A stretch of DNA of 15,104 bases from Oscillibacter sp. CAG:241 (lineage in GTDB: Bacteria; Bacillota; Clostridia; Oscillospirales; Oscillospiraceae), in the NCBI GenBank assembly GCA_000435975.1, contig FR884124.1:3086-18189 (forward strand), read 5' to 3'. Positions 1 to 6,252 of this stretch are shown here, one piece after another (position 1 is the stretch's first letter; the number at the start of each line of letters is the position of its first letter). The translations under genes were made by a program, and so were the position numbers. The notes beneath the pieces are model-generated. The model did no database searches and was not told the origin of the DNA. It saw nothing but the letters and a program-made list of their open reading frames with translations.

Positions 1-835
1 CGGCAGGAATGCGGTCCAGCAGGTCCGACGGGGTCATGCCCCACAGGCCCACGTCCCGGGCGGCCAGGTCCCCGGCCCGTCCGTGGAGCCACACCGCCGC
101 GCAGCAGGCGTCCATCGGCGCAAGGCCCAGGCCCAGCAGGCTCACCAGCATCCCCGACAGCACGTCGCCGCTGCCGCCCTTGGCCATGCCGCAGTTGCCG
201 GTGGAGTTCACCATCCGCCGCCCGTCCGGGGCGGCAATGACCGTGCCGGGGCCCTTGAGCACCAGATACACCCCGTGCCGGGCGGCAAAGTCCGCCGCGG
301 CCTGCTCCCTTCCCCGGGACAGGTCGCCGCCCGCCCGGAGGAATTCTCCCTCATGGGGCGTCAGCACCGTGGTGCGGCCCCGGCGCAGGGACAATGCATC
401 CATATGCCCGGAAAGGGCGTTTATGCCGTCGGCGTCCAGCACCAGGGGCCGGTCCAGGTCCAGCAGCCGCCGGACCAGGGCGTCGCATCCGGGGCCGCGC
501 CCCAGGCCGCAGCCCACAAGCACCGCGTCGCAGGCGGCGGCCCGCCGCCGGATGGGCTCCTCCGCCTCCGGGGACAGCCTTCCCTCCCGGGACGGCAGAG
601 GAAACGGCATGACCTCGTCGCACTTGGCCGCCGCCACCGGCCACACCGGCTCCGGAACCCCCAGATACACCAGGCCCGACCCGGTGCGTACCGCCGCCCG
701 GCCTGCAAATACCGCCGCGCCGGAAAAGCCCACGCTGCCGCAGATGCACAGCACCTTGCCGAAGGTGCCCTTGTGGCCCATGGGGTCCCGCCGGGGCAGA
801 CGCCCCCGGACCCACGAAGCCGTGATCTCCTCCAT
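1..835 (-). CDS. nnrD: ADP-dependent (S)-NAD(P)H-hydrate dehydratase, C-terminus cut by window edge
   Basis: This protein repairs the damaged cofactors NADHX and NADPHX by ATP/ADP-dependent dehydration in the cytosol. Reading the minus strand from the ATG at 835-833 gives 278 codons with no stop before base 1, so the last few residues lie outside the window. Family signatures are visible: a phosphate-binding region with LTPHEGEF near residue 160, KGPGT near 195, and the diagnostic NSTGN-GMAKGGSGDVLSG block near 215-230, whose Asp in GSGD is the catalytic base in this ribokinase-like fold. There is no N-terminal NnrE epimerase domain, so this is the stand-alone form (B. subtilis YxkO is of similar length). 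The start is supported by GGAGGTGA six to seven bases upstream. The gene is divergent from the YbjN-like gene. The identification is firm; only the C-terminal end is unknown. Confidence 0.93.
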   Translation of the reverse strand, partial: MEEITASWVRGRLPRRDPMGHKGTFGKVLCICGSVGFSGAAVFAGRAAVRTGSGLVYLGVPEPVWPVAAAKCDEVMPFPLPSREGRLSPEAEEPIRRRAAACDAVLVGCGLGRGPGCDALVRRLLDLDRPLVLDADGINALSGHMDALSLRRGRTTVLTPHEGEFLRAGGDLSRGREQAAADFAARHGVYLVLKGPGTVIAAPDGRRMVNSTGNCGMAKGGSGDVLSGMLVSLLGLGLAPMDACCAAVWLHGRAGDLAARDVGLWGMTPSDLLDRIPA

Positions 836-860
836 GCCGTCACCTCCCGGATTTTCCCTT

Positions 861-889
861 AGTATAGCACGGTTTTGCGGCGATGGCGA
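861..889 (-). promoter_or_regulatory. Predicted sigma-A promoter for nnrD (extended -10)
   Basis: On the minus strand, TATACT (866-861) is preceded by TGC, giving an extended -10. Seventeen bases upstream lies TCGCCA (889-884), a 4/6 match to TTGACA. It would start transcription about 20 bases before the nnrD start codon, leaving room for the GGAGGTGA ribosome site. Confidence 0.5.
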
Positions 890-932
890 GGTTTTTTTCC
901 CGGTCCCCCCGGAATATTTGGTTCCTCCGGCC

Positions 933-962
933 TTGACAGCGCCCCGGTGAAAAGAGTATAAA
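933..962 (+). promoter_or_regulatory. Predicted sigma-A promoter for the YbjN-like gene
   Basis: TTGACA (933-938) is a perfect -35 element. It is followed after 18 bases by TATAAA (957-962). The predicted start near 969 leaves a short leader carrying AAGGAGG (978-984) before the ATG at 993. Confidence 0.7.
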
Positions 963-992
963 TAGGTAACTGAACACAAGGAGGTATCCGCC

Positions 993-1418
993 ATGCATTC
1001 TTCCACCCAACAGTTTGTCCGGGCCATGGACGCCAAGGACATCAAGCACTCCGACCCGGAGGCCGCCGCCGGCGGCCGGGAAACCGTCACCGTGATCTAC
1101 AGCGGTGAGAATATTCCCTCCATCCGCATGCGCTTTTTCTTCGACCAGGACTGCCAGGATGTGGCCATCCGGGTATTTGACCTGGTGAAGGTGCCCGAGG
1201 CCAAGCTGGATGTTCTCCTGAAGGCCATCAACGCCGTCAACCGGCGCTTCCGCTTTGCCAAGTTCGTTCTGGACACCGACGACAACAGCGTCCAGGCCGA
1301 GCTGGACGCCGTATTCCGCAGCCACGACGTGGGGGAGATCTGCCTGGAGCTGATGGCCCGCTGCGTGGACATCTGCGACAAAGCGTATCCCGATCTGATG
1401 AAGGCCCTTTGGGCCTGA
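993..1418 (+). CDS. YbjN-domain protein of unknown function
   Basis: This is a 141-residue soluble protein with no signal peptide or membrane segment. Residues about 25-130 look like the YbjN domain, an alpha/beta fold related to type III secretion chaperones. The VAIRVFDLVKVPEAK stretch followed by an amphipathic helix (LLKAINAVNRRFRFAKFVLD) and an acidic strand is typical, and the length equals one such domain. YbjN proteins are often called sensory-transduction regulators, but their molecular role is poorly defined, so no function is assigned here. The start is set by AAGGAGG nine bases before the ATG and by a consensus promoter just upstream. It lies 81 bases before feoA, which appears to have its own promoter. 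There are three Cys residues near the C-terminus, two of them as CVDIC. Confidence 0.75.
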   Translation: MHSSTQQFVRAMDAKDIKHSDPEAAAGGRETVTVIYSGENIPSIRMRFFFDQDCQDVAIRVFDLVKVPEAKLDVLLKAINAVNRRFRFAKFVLDTDDNSVQAELDAVFRSHDVGEICLELMARCVDICDKAYPDLMKALWA

Positions 1419-1442
1419 GTCGAGCCCCGTCGATTTTGGGGA

Positions 1443-1471
1443 TTGAGTCCGGCGGTTCGATGTGTTATACT
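1443..1471 (+). promoter_or_regulatory. Predicted promoter for feoAB
   Basis: TTGAGT (1443-1448), a 17-base spacer and TATACT (1466-1471) with TG one base upstream make an extended -10 promoter. It sits between the YbjN-like gene and feoA and should start transcription near 1478, just before the AGGAGG site at 1486-1491. No clear Fur box was recognised over it. Confidence 0.6.
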
Positions 1472-1499
1472 GGACTTACTTTTTCAGGAGGCAAGCTGT

Positions 1500-1730
1500 A
1501 TGACACTCAATGAACTGAAAGTCGGCCAGTCCGGGGTCATCACCGCCGTGGGCGGGGACGGGCCCCTGCGCTGCCGTCTGTTGGATATGGGACTTATTCC
1601 CCGGACCGCCGTCCGGCTGCAAAAGGTAGCTCCCATGGGGGACCCCATCGAGATCCGCGTCCGTGGATACGAGCTGACCCTGCGGGTGGAGGATGCCATG
1701 AATATCCAGGTAAAGGGGGAGACGGTATGA
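1500..1730 (+). CDS. feoA: Ferrous iron transport protein A
   Basis: FeoA is a small SH3-like cytosolic protein of 76 residues, thought to bind FeoB and support Fe(II) uptake. The pattern matches the family: MTLNELKVGQSG at the start, then the highly conserved LRCRLLDMGLIPRT and the GDPIEIRVRGYELTLR core. The same frame is open upstream to 1443, but the ATG at 1500 is the start because AGGAGG (1486-1491) lies eight bases before it and the family begins here. The stop overlaps the feoB start in an ATGA (1727-1730), so the two are translationally coupled. Confidence 0.95.
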   Translation: MTLNELKVGQSGVITAVGGDGPLRCRLLDMGLIPRTAVRLQKVAPMGDPIEIRVRGYELTLRVEDAMNIQVKGETV

Positions 1731-3715
1731 TCTTCGCCTTAGTCGGCAACCAGAATTGCGGCAAGACCACGCTTTTCAACGCCCTCACCGGCTCCAACCA
1801 GCATGTGGGCAATTTCCCCGGCGTCACCGTGGACCAAAAGACCGGCGAGATCCGGGGAGAAAAGGGCTGCTCCGTGGTGGATCTGCCTGGCATCTATTCC
1901 CTGCGGCCCTATACCCAGGAGGAGATCGTCTCCCGGGACTACATCCTTCAGCAGAAGCCCGACGGCATCATCAACATCGTGGACGCCACCAACATCGAGC
2001 GCAACCTCTATCTGACGCTGCAATTGCTGGAGCTGCGGGTGCCTGTGGTGCTGGCCCTGAACATGATGGACGAGGTCCGCGCCAACGGCGGCACCGTGGA
2101 CGTGCAGAAAATGAGCCGCACGCTGGGCATTCCGGTGGTGCCCATTTCCGCCGCCAAGGGCGAGGGCGTGTCGGAGCTGGTGGACCAGGCACTCTCTGTG
2201 GCCCGGGGCCATGTGCTGCCCAAGGTCACGGACTTCTGTGCCGACGACTCCGCCGTTCACCGCTGCATCCACGCGGTGGTCCACCTGATCGCCGACCACG
2301 CCGACCGCATGGGCGTTCCGGCCCGGTTCTGCGCCGCCAAGCTCATCGAGGGCGGCGACGATCTGGCGGACCGGCTGGCCCTGGACCAGAACGAACGGGA
2401 GCTGCTGGAGCACTGCATCGTCCAGATGGAGACGGAAACGGGCCTGGACCGCAACGCCGCCCTGGCGGACATGCGGTACGCCTTCATTGAAAACGTGGTG
2501 GACGCCTCGGTGGTCAAGTGCCACGAAAGCCGGGAGCACGCCCGGTCCGTGCGGCTGGACCGTCTGCTGACGGGGCGATTCACGGCGGTGCCGGTGTTTT
2601 TGGGCATCATGCTGCTGACGTTCTGGCTGACCTTCGACGTCATCGGCCAGCGGCTGTCCGACTGGCTGTCCGTGGGGGTGGACGCCCTGACGGCGGTGGT
2701 GGACCGGGCGCTGACGGCCTACGGCATCAACCCGGTGGTACACAGCCTTATCGTGGACGGCATTTTTGCCGGTGTGGGCAGCGTGCTGGTGTTTCTGCCC
2801 ATCATCGTGACGCTGTTTTTCTTCCTGTCCATTCTGGAGGACACCGGCTACATGGCCCGGGTGGCCTTCGTCATGGACAAGCCCCTGCGCAGGATCGGCC
2901 TGTCCGGCCGCAGCATCGTCCCCATGCTCATCGGCTTCGGCTGCTCCGTTCCCGCCATCATGGCCACCCGCACGGTATCCTCGGACCGGGACCGGAAAAT
3001 GACCATTTTGCTGACGCCGTACATGAGCTGCTCGGCCAAGATCTCCATCTATGGCTTTTTTACGGCGGCGTTCTTTCCCCGCTACCGGGCTCTGGTGATG
3101 ATCGGCCTGTATGTGCTGGGCATTGCCATCGGCATTGCGGCGGCCCTGATCATGAACAAGACCGCCTTCCGCGGAAAGCCTGTGCCCTTTGTCATGGAGC
3201 TGCCCAACTACCGGCTGCCCAGCGCCAGAAGCGTGGCCCTGCTGCTGTGGGAAAAGGCCAAGGATTTCCTCCAGCGGGCGTTCACGGTGATCTTCTGGGC
3301 CACCATCGTCATCTGGTTCCTCCAGAGCTTCGACACCCGGCTCAACGTGGTGTCCGACAGCTCCGGCAGTCTGCTGGCCCTGATCGGCCAGGTCATCGCC
3401 CCGATCTTCGCACCCATGGGCTTCGGTGACTGGCGCTGCGCCACGTCGCTGATCTCCGGCTTCATTGCCAAGGAGTCCGTGGTCAGCACCCTGGGGGTGC
3501 TGCTGGGCGGCGGGGCCATCTCCGGCCTGTTCACCACCCGGTCCGCCCTGAGCTTCCTGGTATTCACCCTGCTGTACACCCCCTGCGTGGCGGCGGTGGC
3601 CACCATCCGGCGGGAGCTGGATTCCTCGCTGAAAACGCTGGGTGTGGTGGCCATGCAGTGCGGCGTGGCCTGGCTGGTGTCGCTGGCGGCATACGCTCTG
3701 GCGGGCCTGTGGTAA
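1727..3715 (+). CDS. feoB: Ferrous iron transporter FeoB
   Basis: FeoB is the membrane Fe(II) permease with an N-terminal G-protein domain; here it is 662 residues, a usual length. The GTPase motifs are intact: G1 GNQNCGKT (7-14), G3 DLPG (52-55), G4 NMMD (112-115) and G5 SAAKGEG (141-147). A helical GDI-like region follows to about residue 275, then several hydrophobic membrane spans. The first Gate motif has the conserved Cys in GFGCSVPA (403-410, Cys406), and the second Gate carries TPC in the YTPCVAAVATIRRELDS stretch near the C-terminus. It starts inside the feoA stop (ATGA overlap) and ends before a strong terminator. No frameshift or missing key residue was seen. Iron-responsive control is expected, but no operator was recognised. 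Confidence 0.97.
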   Translation: MIFALVGNQNCGKTTLFNALTGSNQHVGNFPGVTVDQKTGEIRGEKGCSVVDLPGIYSLRPYTQEEIVSRDYILQQKPDGIINIVDATNIERNLYLTLQLLELRVPVVLALNMMDEVRANGGTVDVQKMSRTLGIPVVPISAAKGEGVSELVDQALSVARGHVLPKVTDFCADDSAVHRCIHAVVHLIADHADRMGVPARFCAAKLIEGGDDLADRLALDQNERELLEHCIVQMETETGLDRNAALADMRYAFIENVVDASVVKCHESREHARSVRLDRLLTGRFTAVPVFLGIMLLTFWLTFDVIGQRLSDWLSVGVDALTAVVDRALTAYGINPVVHSLIVDGIFAGVGSVLVFLPIIVTLFFFLSILEDTGYMARVAFVMDKPLRRIGLSGRSIVPMLIGFGCSVPAIMATRTVSSDRDRKMTILLTPYMSCSAKISIYGFFTAAFFPRYRALVMIGLYVLGIAIGIAAALIMNKTAFRGKPVPFVMELPNYRLPSARSVALLLWEKAKDFLQRAFTVIFWATIVIWFLQSFDTRLNVVSDSSGSLLALIGQVIAPIFAPMGFGDWRCATSLISGFIAKESVVSTLGVLLGGGAISGLFTTRSALSFLVFTLLYTPCVAAVATIRRELDSSLKTLGVVAMQCGVAWLVSLAAYALAGLW

Positions 3716-3730
3716 GCGGCCATCACCGCC

Positions 3731-3763
3731 GGATATAGCGCCGGGACAGGCCGGGATATAGCG
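3731..3763. repeat. Short direct repeat between feoB and its terminator
   Basis: The 10-mer GGATATAGCG occurs at 3731-3740 and again at 3754-3763. Between them lies CCGGGACAGGCCGGGAT (3741-3757), a 17-mer that also occurs exactly at 7133-7149 inside the spoIID coding region. Confidence 0.6.
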
Positions 3764-3765
3764 GG

Positions 3766-3800
3766 ACGCCCCGGCCAAAACTGGCCGGGGCGTTCTTTGC
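3766..3800 (+). terminator. Intrinsic terminator of feoAB
   Basis: A perfect 12-bp stem (ACGCCCCGGCCA, 3766-3777, with TGGCCGGGGCGT, 3782-3793) has a four-base loop AAAC and is followed by TTCTTTG on the plus strand. Read on the minus strand no U-run follows, so it mainly ends feoB transcription. The facing acetyltransferase gene ends at 3802. Confidence 0.85.
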
Positions 3801-3801
3801 G

Positions 3802-4734
3802 TTATTCTTCCGGCAGCCAGGCCAGCGTCCGGCCCAGAGGCGCAGTGAACCCCAGGGCCCGGTGCATGGCCTCGTCACAGGGTGCGCAGCATACCGACAG
3901 GCTGGCGATGCTCCGCTCCCGGCACAGTGCCTGGGCGGCCTGCACCAGCTGCCGGGCCACGCCCCTGCGGCGGAATACCGGCTCCACATAGAAATCCTCC
4001 AGCTGACCAACCGGTCCGCAGGCAAAGGTGGAGAATATCTCCGCCACCGAGCACATGCCCACAGCCCGGCCATCCCGCCTGGCCACCAGGAAGGTGATTC
4101 TCCCCTCCCGGACGGCCTGGGTCAGCCGCTCCTGCTGCTCCTCCGTCAGGGGTTCCTCTCCAATGTCCTGGCGATAGCCGTTTTCCAGCTTCCCAAGCTG
4201 CCAGTCTGTCGGGTCGGTCAGCCGCTCCACGGTGATGGGCCGGTGCTCCCGGGGCGGCAGCAGCATCAGCGGCACACCCCACTCATCGGCCCCGTTGGCC
4301 ACAAAGCCCAGTCGGCCCCAGAAGCGCTGCCGCGGCGGTGTGGTGCAGTTCAGCTCCGCGTATCCGGCCCCCTGTTCCCGGGCCCAGTTCAGCAGCGTCC
4401 GGGCGCAGGCCGTGCCCATTCCGCCGCCCCGGTGCTCCGGCAGCACGCAGAACTCCAGAATGAAGCATTTGCCGTCCTCGCCGGTGAACACCGCCGCCAG
4501 GACAAAGCCCATATCCTGCCCGTTCCGGGAAAACACCAGCCAATGGACCGGATGGACCGGCCGGGTGCGAAGGCTCTCCATGGTCCGGCGGTAGTCGTCT
4601 CCCAGAAAATACGGCCGGTCCTCGTCCTCCGGGTCCGGGAAAATATCCCGGCAGAAATAGGCCCGAAGCCGCTCCCAGAACAGGGACCGTTCCTCCGCCG
4701 TGACGGCCTCGCGGATGACAATGTTTTCTATCAT
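3802..4734 (-). CDS. Tandem GNAT-family N-acetyltransferase
   Basis: This 310-residue cytosolic protein is made of two GNAT folds. The first (about 1-145) has acetyl-CoA motif A as VLPEHRGGGMGTA. The second (about 155-310) has it as VEPVFRRRGVARQLV, followed by a C-terminal LGF, also typical. GNATs transfer an acetyl group from acetyl-CoA to an amine; the substrate cannot be told from sequence. An in-frame ATG lies 15 bases upstream at 4749, but it overlaps the GGAGG that serves the ATG at 4734 with an eight-base spacing, so 4734 is preferred. It faces feoB tail to tail. A 14-codon ORF with a strong ribosome site lies 50 bases upstream on the same strand. Codon use resembles the neighbours. 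Confidence 0.88.
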   Translation of the reverse strand: MIENIVIREAVTAEERSLFWERLRAYFCRDIFPDPEDEDRPYFLGDDYRRTMESLRTRPVHPVHWLVFSRNGQDMGFVLAAVFTGEDGKCFILEFCVLPEHRGGGMGTACARTLLNWAREQGAGYAELNCTTPPRQRFWGRLGFVANGADEWGVPLMLLPPREHRPITVERLTDPTDWQLGKLENGYRQDIGEEPLTEEQQERLTQAVREGRITFLVARRDGRAVGMCSVAEIFSTFACGPVGQLEDFYVEPVFRRRGVARQLVQAAQALCRERSIASLSVCCAPCDEAMHRALGFTAPLGRTLAWLPEE

Positions 4735-4783
4735 GTACTTTTCCTCCATTATATTGCGCCAAATGACGCGATTTACGGGAGGG

Positions 4784-4828
4784 TCAGCAGCTGCGGCCCC
4801 TCCCCGGCCGCACGATATGATCCATCAT
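4784..4828 (-). CDS. Possible 14-residue leader peptide ORF upstream of the acetyltransferase
   Basis: On the minus strand AAAGGAGG is followed nine bases later by ATG (4828-4826) and an ORF reading MMDHIVRPGRGRSC that stops at 4784-4786. The ribosome site is better than those of many full genes here. Its 3' half (GGGAGGG) can pair with CCCTCCC just after the stop, around a 14-base loop. A regulatory uORF for the GNAT gene is an inference; the coding evidence is only the ribosome site. Confidence 0.35.
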   Translation of the reverse strand: MMDHIVRPGRGRSC

Positions 4829-4869
4829 GAAGCATTCCTCCTTTTCCATAGTTATTCCCGCAGGATATC

Positions 4870-4891
4870 GGGCGGACAGAGTCGTCCGCCC
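4870..4891. repeat. Small palindrome of the GGGCGGAC/GTCCGCCC type
   Basis: GGGCGGAC (4870-4877) and GTCCGCCC (4884-4891) form an 8-bp stem with a six-base loop, followed by CTACAG. It has no U-tract on either strand. It resembles short palindromes ending in CCCCTACA that are scattered between genes in many Clostridia. This reading is from memory and was not checked. The rest of the 265-base gap 4750-5014 holds the leader ORF and the rpsR terminator. Confidence 0.5.
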
Positions 4892-4939
4892 CTACAGGTC
4901 TAAATGCATGGGCTGGGACTCTGCCCCACCCCTGTGCGC

Positions 4940-4974
4940 AAAAAACTCCCTCTGCGGTAAACGCAGAGGGAGTT
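4940..4974 (-). terminator. Intrinsic terminator of the rpsF-ssb-rpsR operon
   Basis: Read on the minus strand, a perfect 13-bp stem (AACTCCCTCTGCG paired with CGCAGAGGGAGTT, 4974-4962 and 4956-4944) with a five-base loop runs into TTTTTT (4945-4940). It lies about 40 bases past the rpsR stop. Confidence 0.92.
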
Positions 4975-5014
4975 CCTTCCTGTAACTTGCGAGGCCCTTA
5001 CGGAGTAAAAAAAC

Positions 5015-5266
5015 TTACTCGGTGACGAAGGGCAGCAGAGCGATCTGACGGGCCCGCTTGATGGCCTCGGTCAGCTGACGCTGATGCATGGCGCAGGTGC
5101 CGGTGGTCCTGCGGGGCAGGATCTTGGACCGCTCAGAAATGAAGCGGCGCAGCTTGGCGGCATCCTTGTAATCGATATACTCGCACTTGTCAACGCAGAA
5201 CTGGCAAACCTTCTTGCGCTTGCGGCCGGCGCCCCGGGGGGCTCTATTTTCGCGTTCCATAGCCAT
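5015..5266 (-). CDS. rpsR: 30S ribosomal protein bS18
   Basis: bS18 binds the platform of the 30S subunit as a partner of bS6. The 83-residue length is normal and the core KICE-like region (YIDYKDAAKLRRFISERSKILPRRTTGTCAMHQRQLTEAIKRAR in pieces) is unmistakable. Cysteines 21, 24, 28 and 58 match the zinc-binding 'C+' form of S18; many bacteria have a cysteine-free version used in low zinc. The start uses AAGGAGG with nine bases to the first ATG; a second ATG two codons later is too far from it. It is the last gene of the operon, 42 bases after ssb, and is followed by a strong terminator. Confidence 0.98.
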   Translation of the reverse strand: MAMERENRAPRGAGRKRKKVCQFCVDKCEYIDYKDAAKLRRFISERSKILPRRTTGTCAMHQRQLTEAIKRARQIALLPFVTE

Positions 5267-5308
5267 GGAAGAATTCCTCCTTTATAGAATTAGGTGTACC
5301 TGGGGTAC

Positions 5309-5764
5309 TCAGAACGGCAGGTCGCCGTCCTCCTCGTCGATTTCGGCAAAGTCGGAGCTGCCGCCCACGGGAGCGGAATAGCCGCCGGTGGGTGCGCTGT
5401 AAGCAGGGGGAGCGGAGAAATTACCGCCGGTGGGAGCACCGTCCCGCTTGGAATCGCCGAAATAGACGTTGTCGGCAATCACCTCCGCACTTCTGCGGTT
5501 GTTGCCTTCGCGGTCTTTCCAGTCACGGATCTGAAGCCGGCCCTCCACCACGGCCATACGGCCCTTGGTGAAGTATTTGGCCACGAACTCGGCCGTGCTG
5601 CGCCAGGCCACCACATCGATGAAATCGGTCTCCTTCTCGCCGCTCTGGGACTTGAAGTCCCGGTCCACGGCCAGGGAGAAGCTGGTGACGGCGGTACCGC
5701 TCTGGGTACGGCGCAGCTCAGGGTCCCGGGTCAGACGACCCATGATGAAAATCTTGTTGAGCAT
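5309..5764 (-). CDS. ssb: Single-stranded DNA-binding protein
   Basis: SSB coats single-stranded DNA during replication and repair. The protein has 151 residues: an OB-fold over about 1-105 (MLNKIFIMGRLTRDPELR, FSLAVDRDF, DFIDVVAWRSTAEFVAKYF, KGRMAVVEGRLQ), then a Gly/Pro/Ser-rich linker with PTGG and SAP repeats, then the acidic tip EIDEEDGDLPF. That tip recruits partner enzymes. It sits between the genes for S6 and S18, the standard bacterial order, with 13 bases after rpsF. The start is the family's usual MLN; GGGAGGCAG lies just before it. Confidence 0.98.
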   Translation of the reverse strand: MLNKIFIMGRLTRDPELRRTQSGTAVTSFSLAVDRDFKSQSGEKETDFIDVVAWRSTAEFVAKYFTKGRMAVVEGRLQIRDWKDREGNNRRSAEVIADNVYFGDSKRDGAPTGGNFSAPPAYSAPTGGYSAPVGGSSDFAEIDEEDGDLPF

Positions 5765-5777
5765 AAAACTGCCTCCC

Positions 5778-6074
5778 TTACTCGCCCTTGCAGACGATCA
5801 TGGAACGCATGATGCCCTCGGTAATGCCCAGGATACGATCCAGTTCCTTGGGGAATTCCGGGCCGCTGGTGAAGCTCATCAGCACATAGTAGCCTTCGGT
5901 CTTGTAGTCGATGGCGTAAGCAAGACGGCGCTTGCCCCACTCGTCCACGACCACGTCGGAGCCGTTCTGCTCGGCCAGGGTCTGGAACTTTGCCACGGTA
6001 GCGGCAATAGCCTCCTCACTCTGTGCCGGGTCAATGATGTAAACGACCTCGTAGTTGGCGGAAATCTTAGCCAT
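5778..6074 (-). CDS. rpsF: 30S ribosomal protein bS6
   Basis: bS6 is a ferredoxin-like ribosomal protein of the 30S platform that pairs with bS18. The 98-residue sequence has the family marks: YEVVYIIDPAQSEE at the start, the VDEWGKRRLAYAIDYKTEGYYVLMSF centre, and an FPKELDRILGITEGIMRSMIV end. AAGGAGGT eight bases before the ATG supports the start. It is the first gene of rpsF-ssb-rpsR, behind a near-consensus promoter and a 70-base leader. In many bacteria the S6:S18 pair represses its own mRNA through a leader structure. Confidence 0.98.
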   Translation of the reverse strand: MAKISANYEVVYIIDPAQSEEAIAATVAKFQTLAEQNGSDVVVDEWGKRRLAYAIDYKTEGYYVLMSFTSGPEFPKELDRILGITEGIMRSMIVCKGE

Positions 6075-6092
6075 ACTTTTGCACCTCCTTTT

Positions 6093-6134
6093 GGACTTAT
6101 GGCCCTCACCTTCTGTGAGAGCAAGGATATGTCC
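6093..6134 (-). promoter_or_regulatory. Structured 5' leader of rpsF (candidate autoregulatory site)
   Basis: On the minus strand GGAC (6134-6131) can pair with GTCC (6096-6093) around an inner hairpin CTCAC-AGAAG-GTGAG (6119-6105). The outer stem closes four bases before the AAGGAGGT site. S6:S18 autoregulation through the rpsF leader is known in many bacteria. I could not find the conserved bulged CCG of that motif with confidence, so this is only a candidate. Confidence 0.3.
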
Positions 6135-6152
6135 GCATACGCAGACTCATAT

Positions 6153-6180
6153 ATTATACCGGTTTTCCCGGAAAAGTCAA
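6153..6180 (-). promoter_or_regulatory. Sigma-A promoter of the rpsF-ssb-rpsR operon
   Basis: On the minus strand TTGACT (6180-6175), a 16-base spacer and a perfect TATAAT (6158-6153) form a strong promoter. The transcript should start near 6146, giving a leader of about 70 bases. Confidence 0.85.
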
Positions 6181-6218
6181 GGTTTTTCCGGCTGTTTTTC
6201 TCGATTATTTTGCAGGGC

Positions 6219-6252
6219 CGGCCCCTACGGATCAGCTTATCCGTAGGGGCCG
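6219..6252. repeat. Palindrome covering the end of spoIID
   Basis: CGGCCCCTACGGAT (6219-6232) and ATCCGTAGGGGCCG (6239-6252) form a perfect 14-bp stem with a six-base loop. The spoIID stop codon (6237-6239) falls in the loop and first stem base, so the last codons of the gene are part of the palindrome. On the minus strand no clean U-tract follows, so it is a weak terminator at best. It shares the GTAGGGGC core with the palindrome at 4870-4896. Confidence 0.75.

Noticed and set aside
1402..1416. AGGCCC-TTT-GGGCCT hairpin at the end of the YbjN-like gene as a terminator
   Set aside because: The stem is six bases, overlaps the stop codon and has no following U-tract.
1446..1476. AGTCC...GGACT inverted repeat around the feoAB promoter as an iron-regulator site
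   Set aside because: The arms are only five bases, 21 bases apart, and do not match Fur or DtxR-type operators.
1739..3778. A 679-codon open frame on the minus strand
   Set aside because: It is antisense to feoB, which has all family motifs. The product is His/Gln-rich with no recognisable domain.
4748..4753. Perfect TATAAT on the minus strand just before the acetyltransferase
   Set aside because: Transcription would begin inside or after the GGAGG ribosome site, leaving almost no leader. No -35 lies at the right distance.
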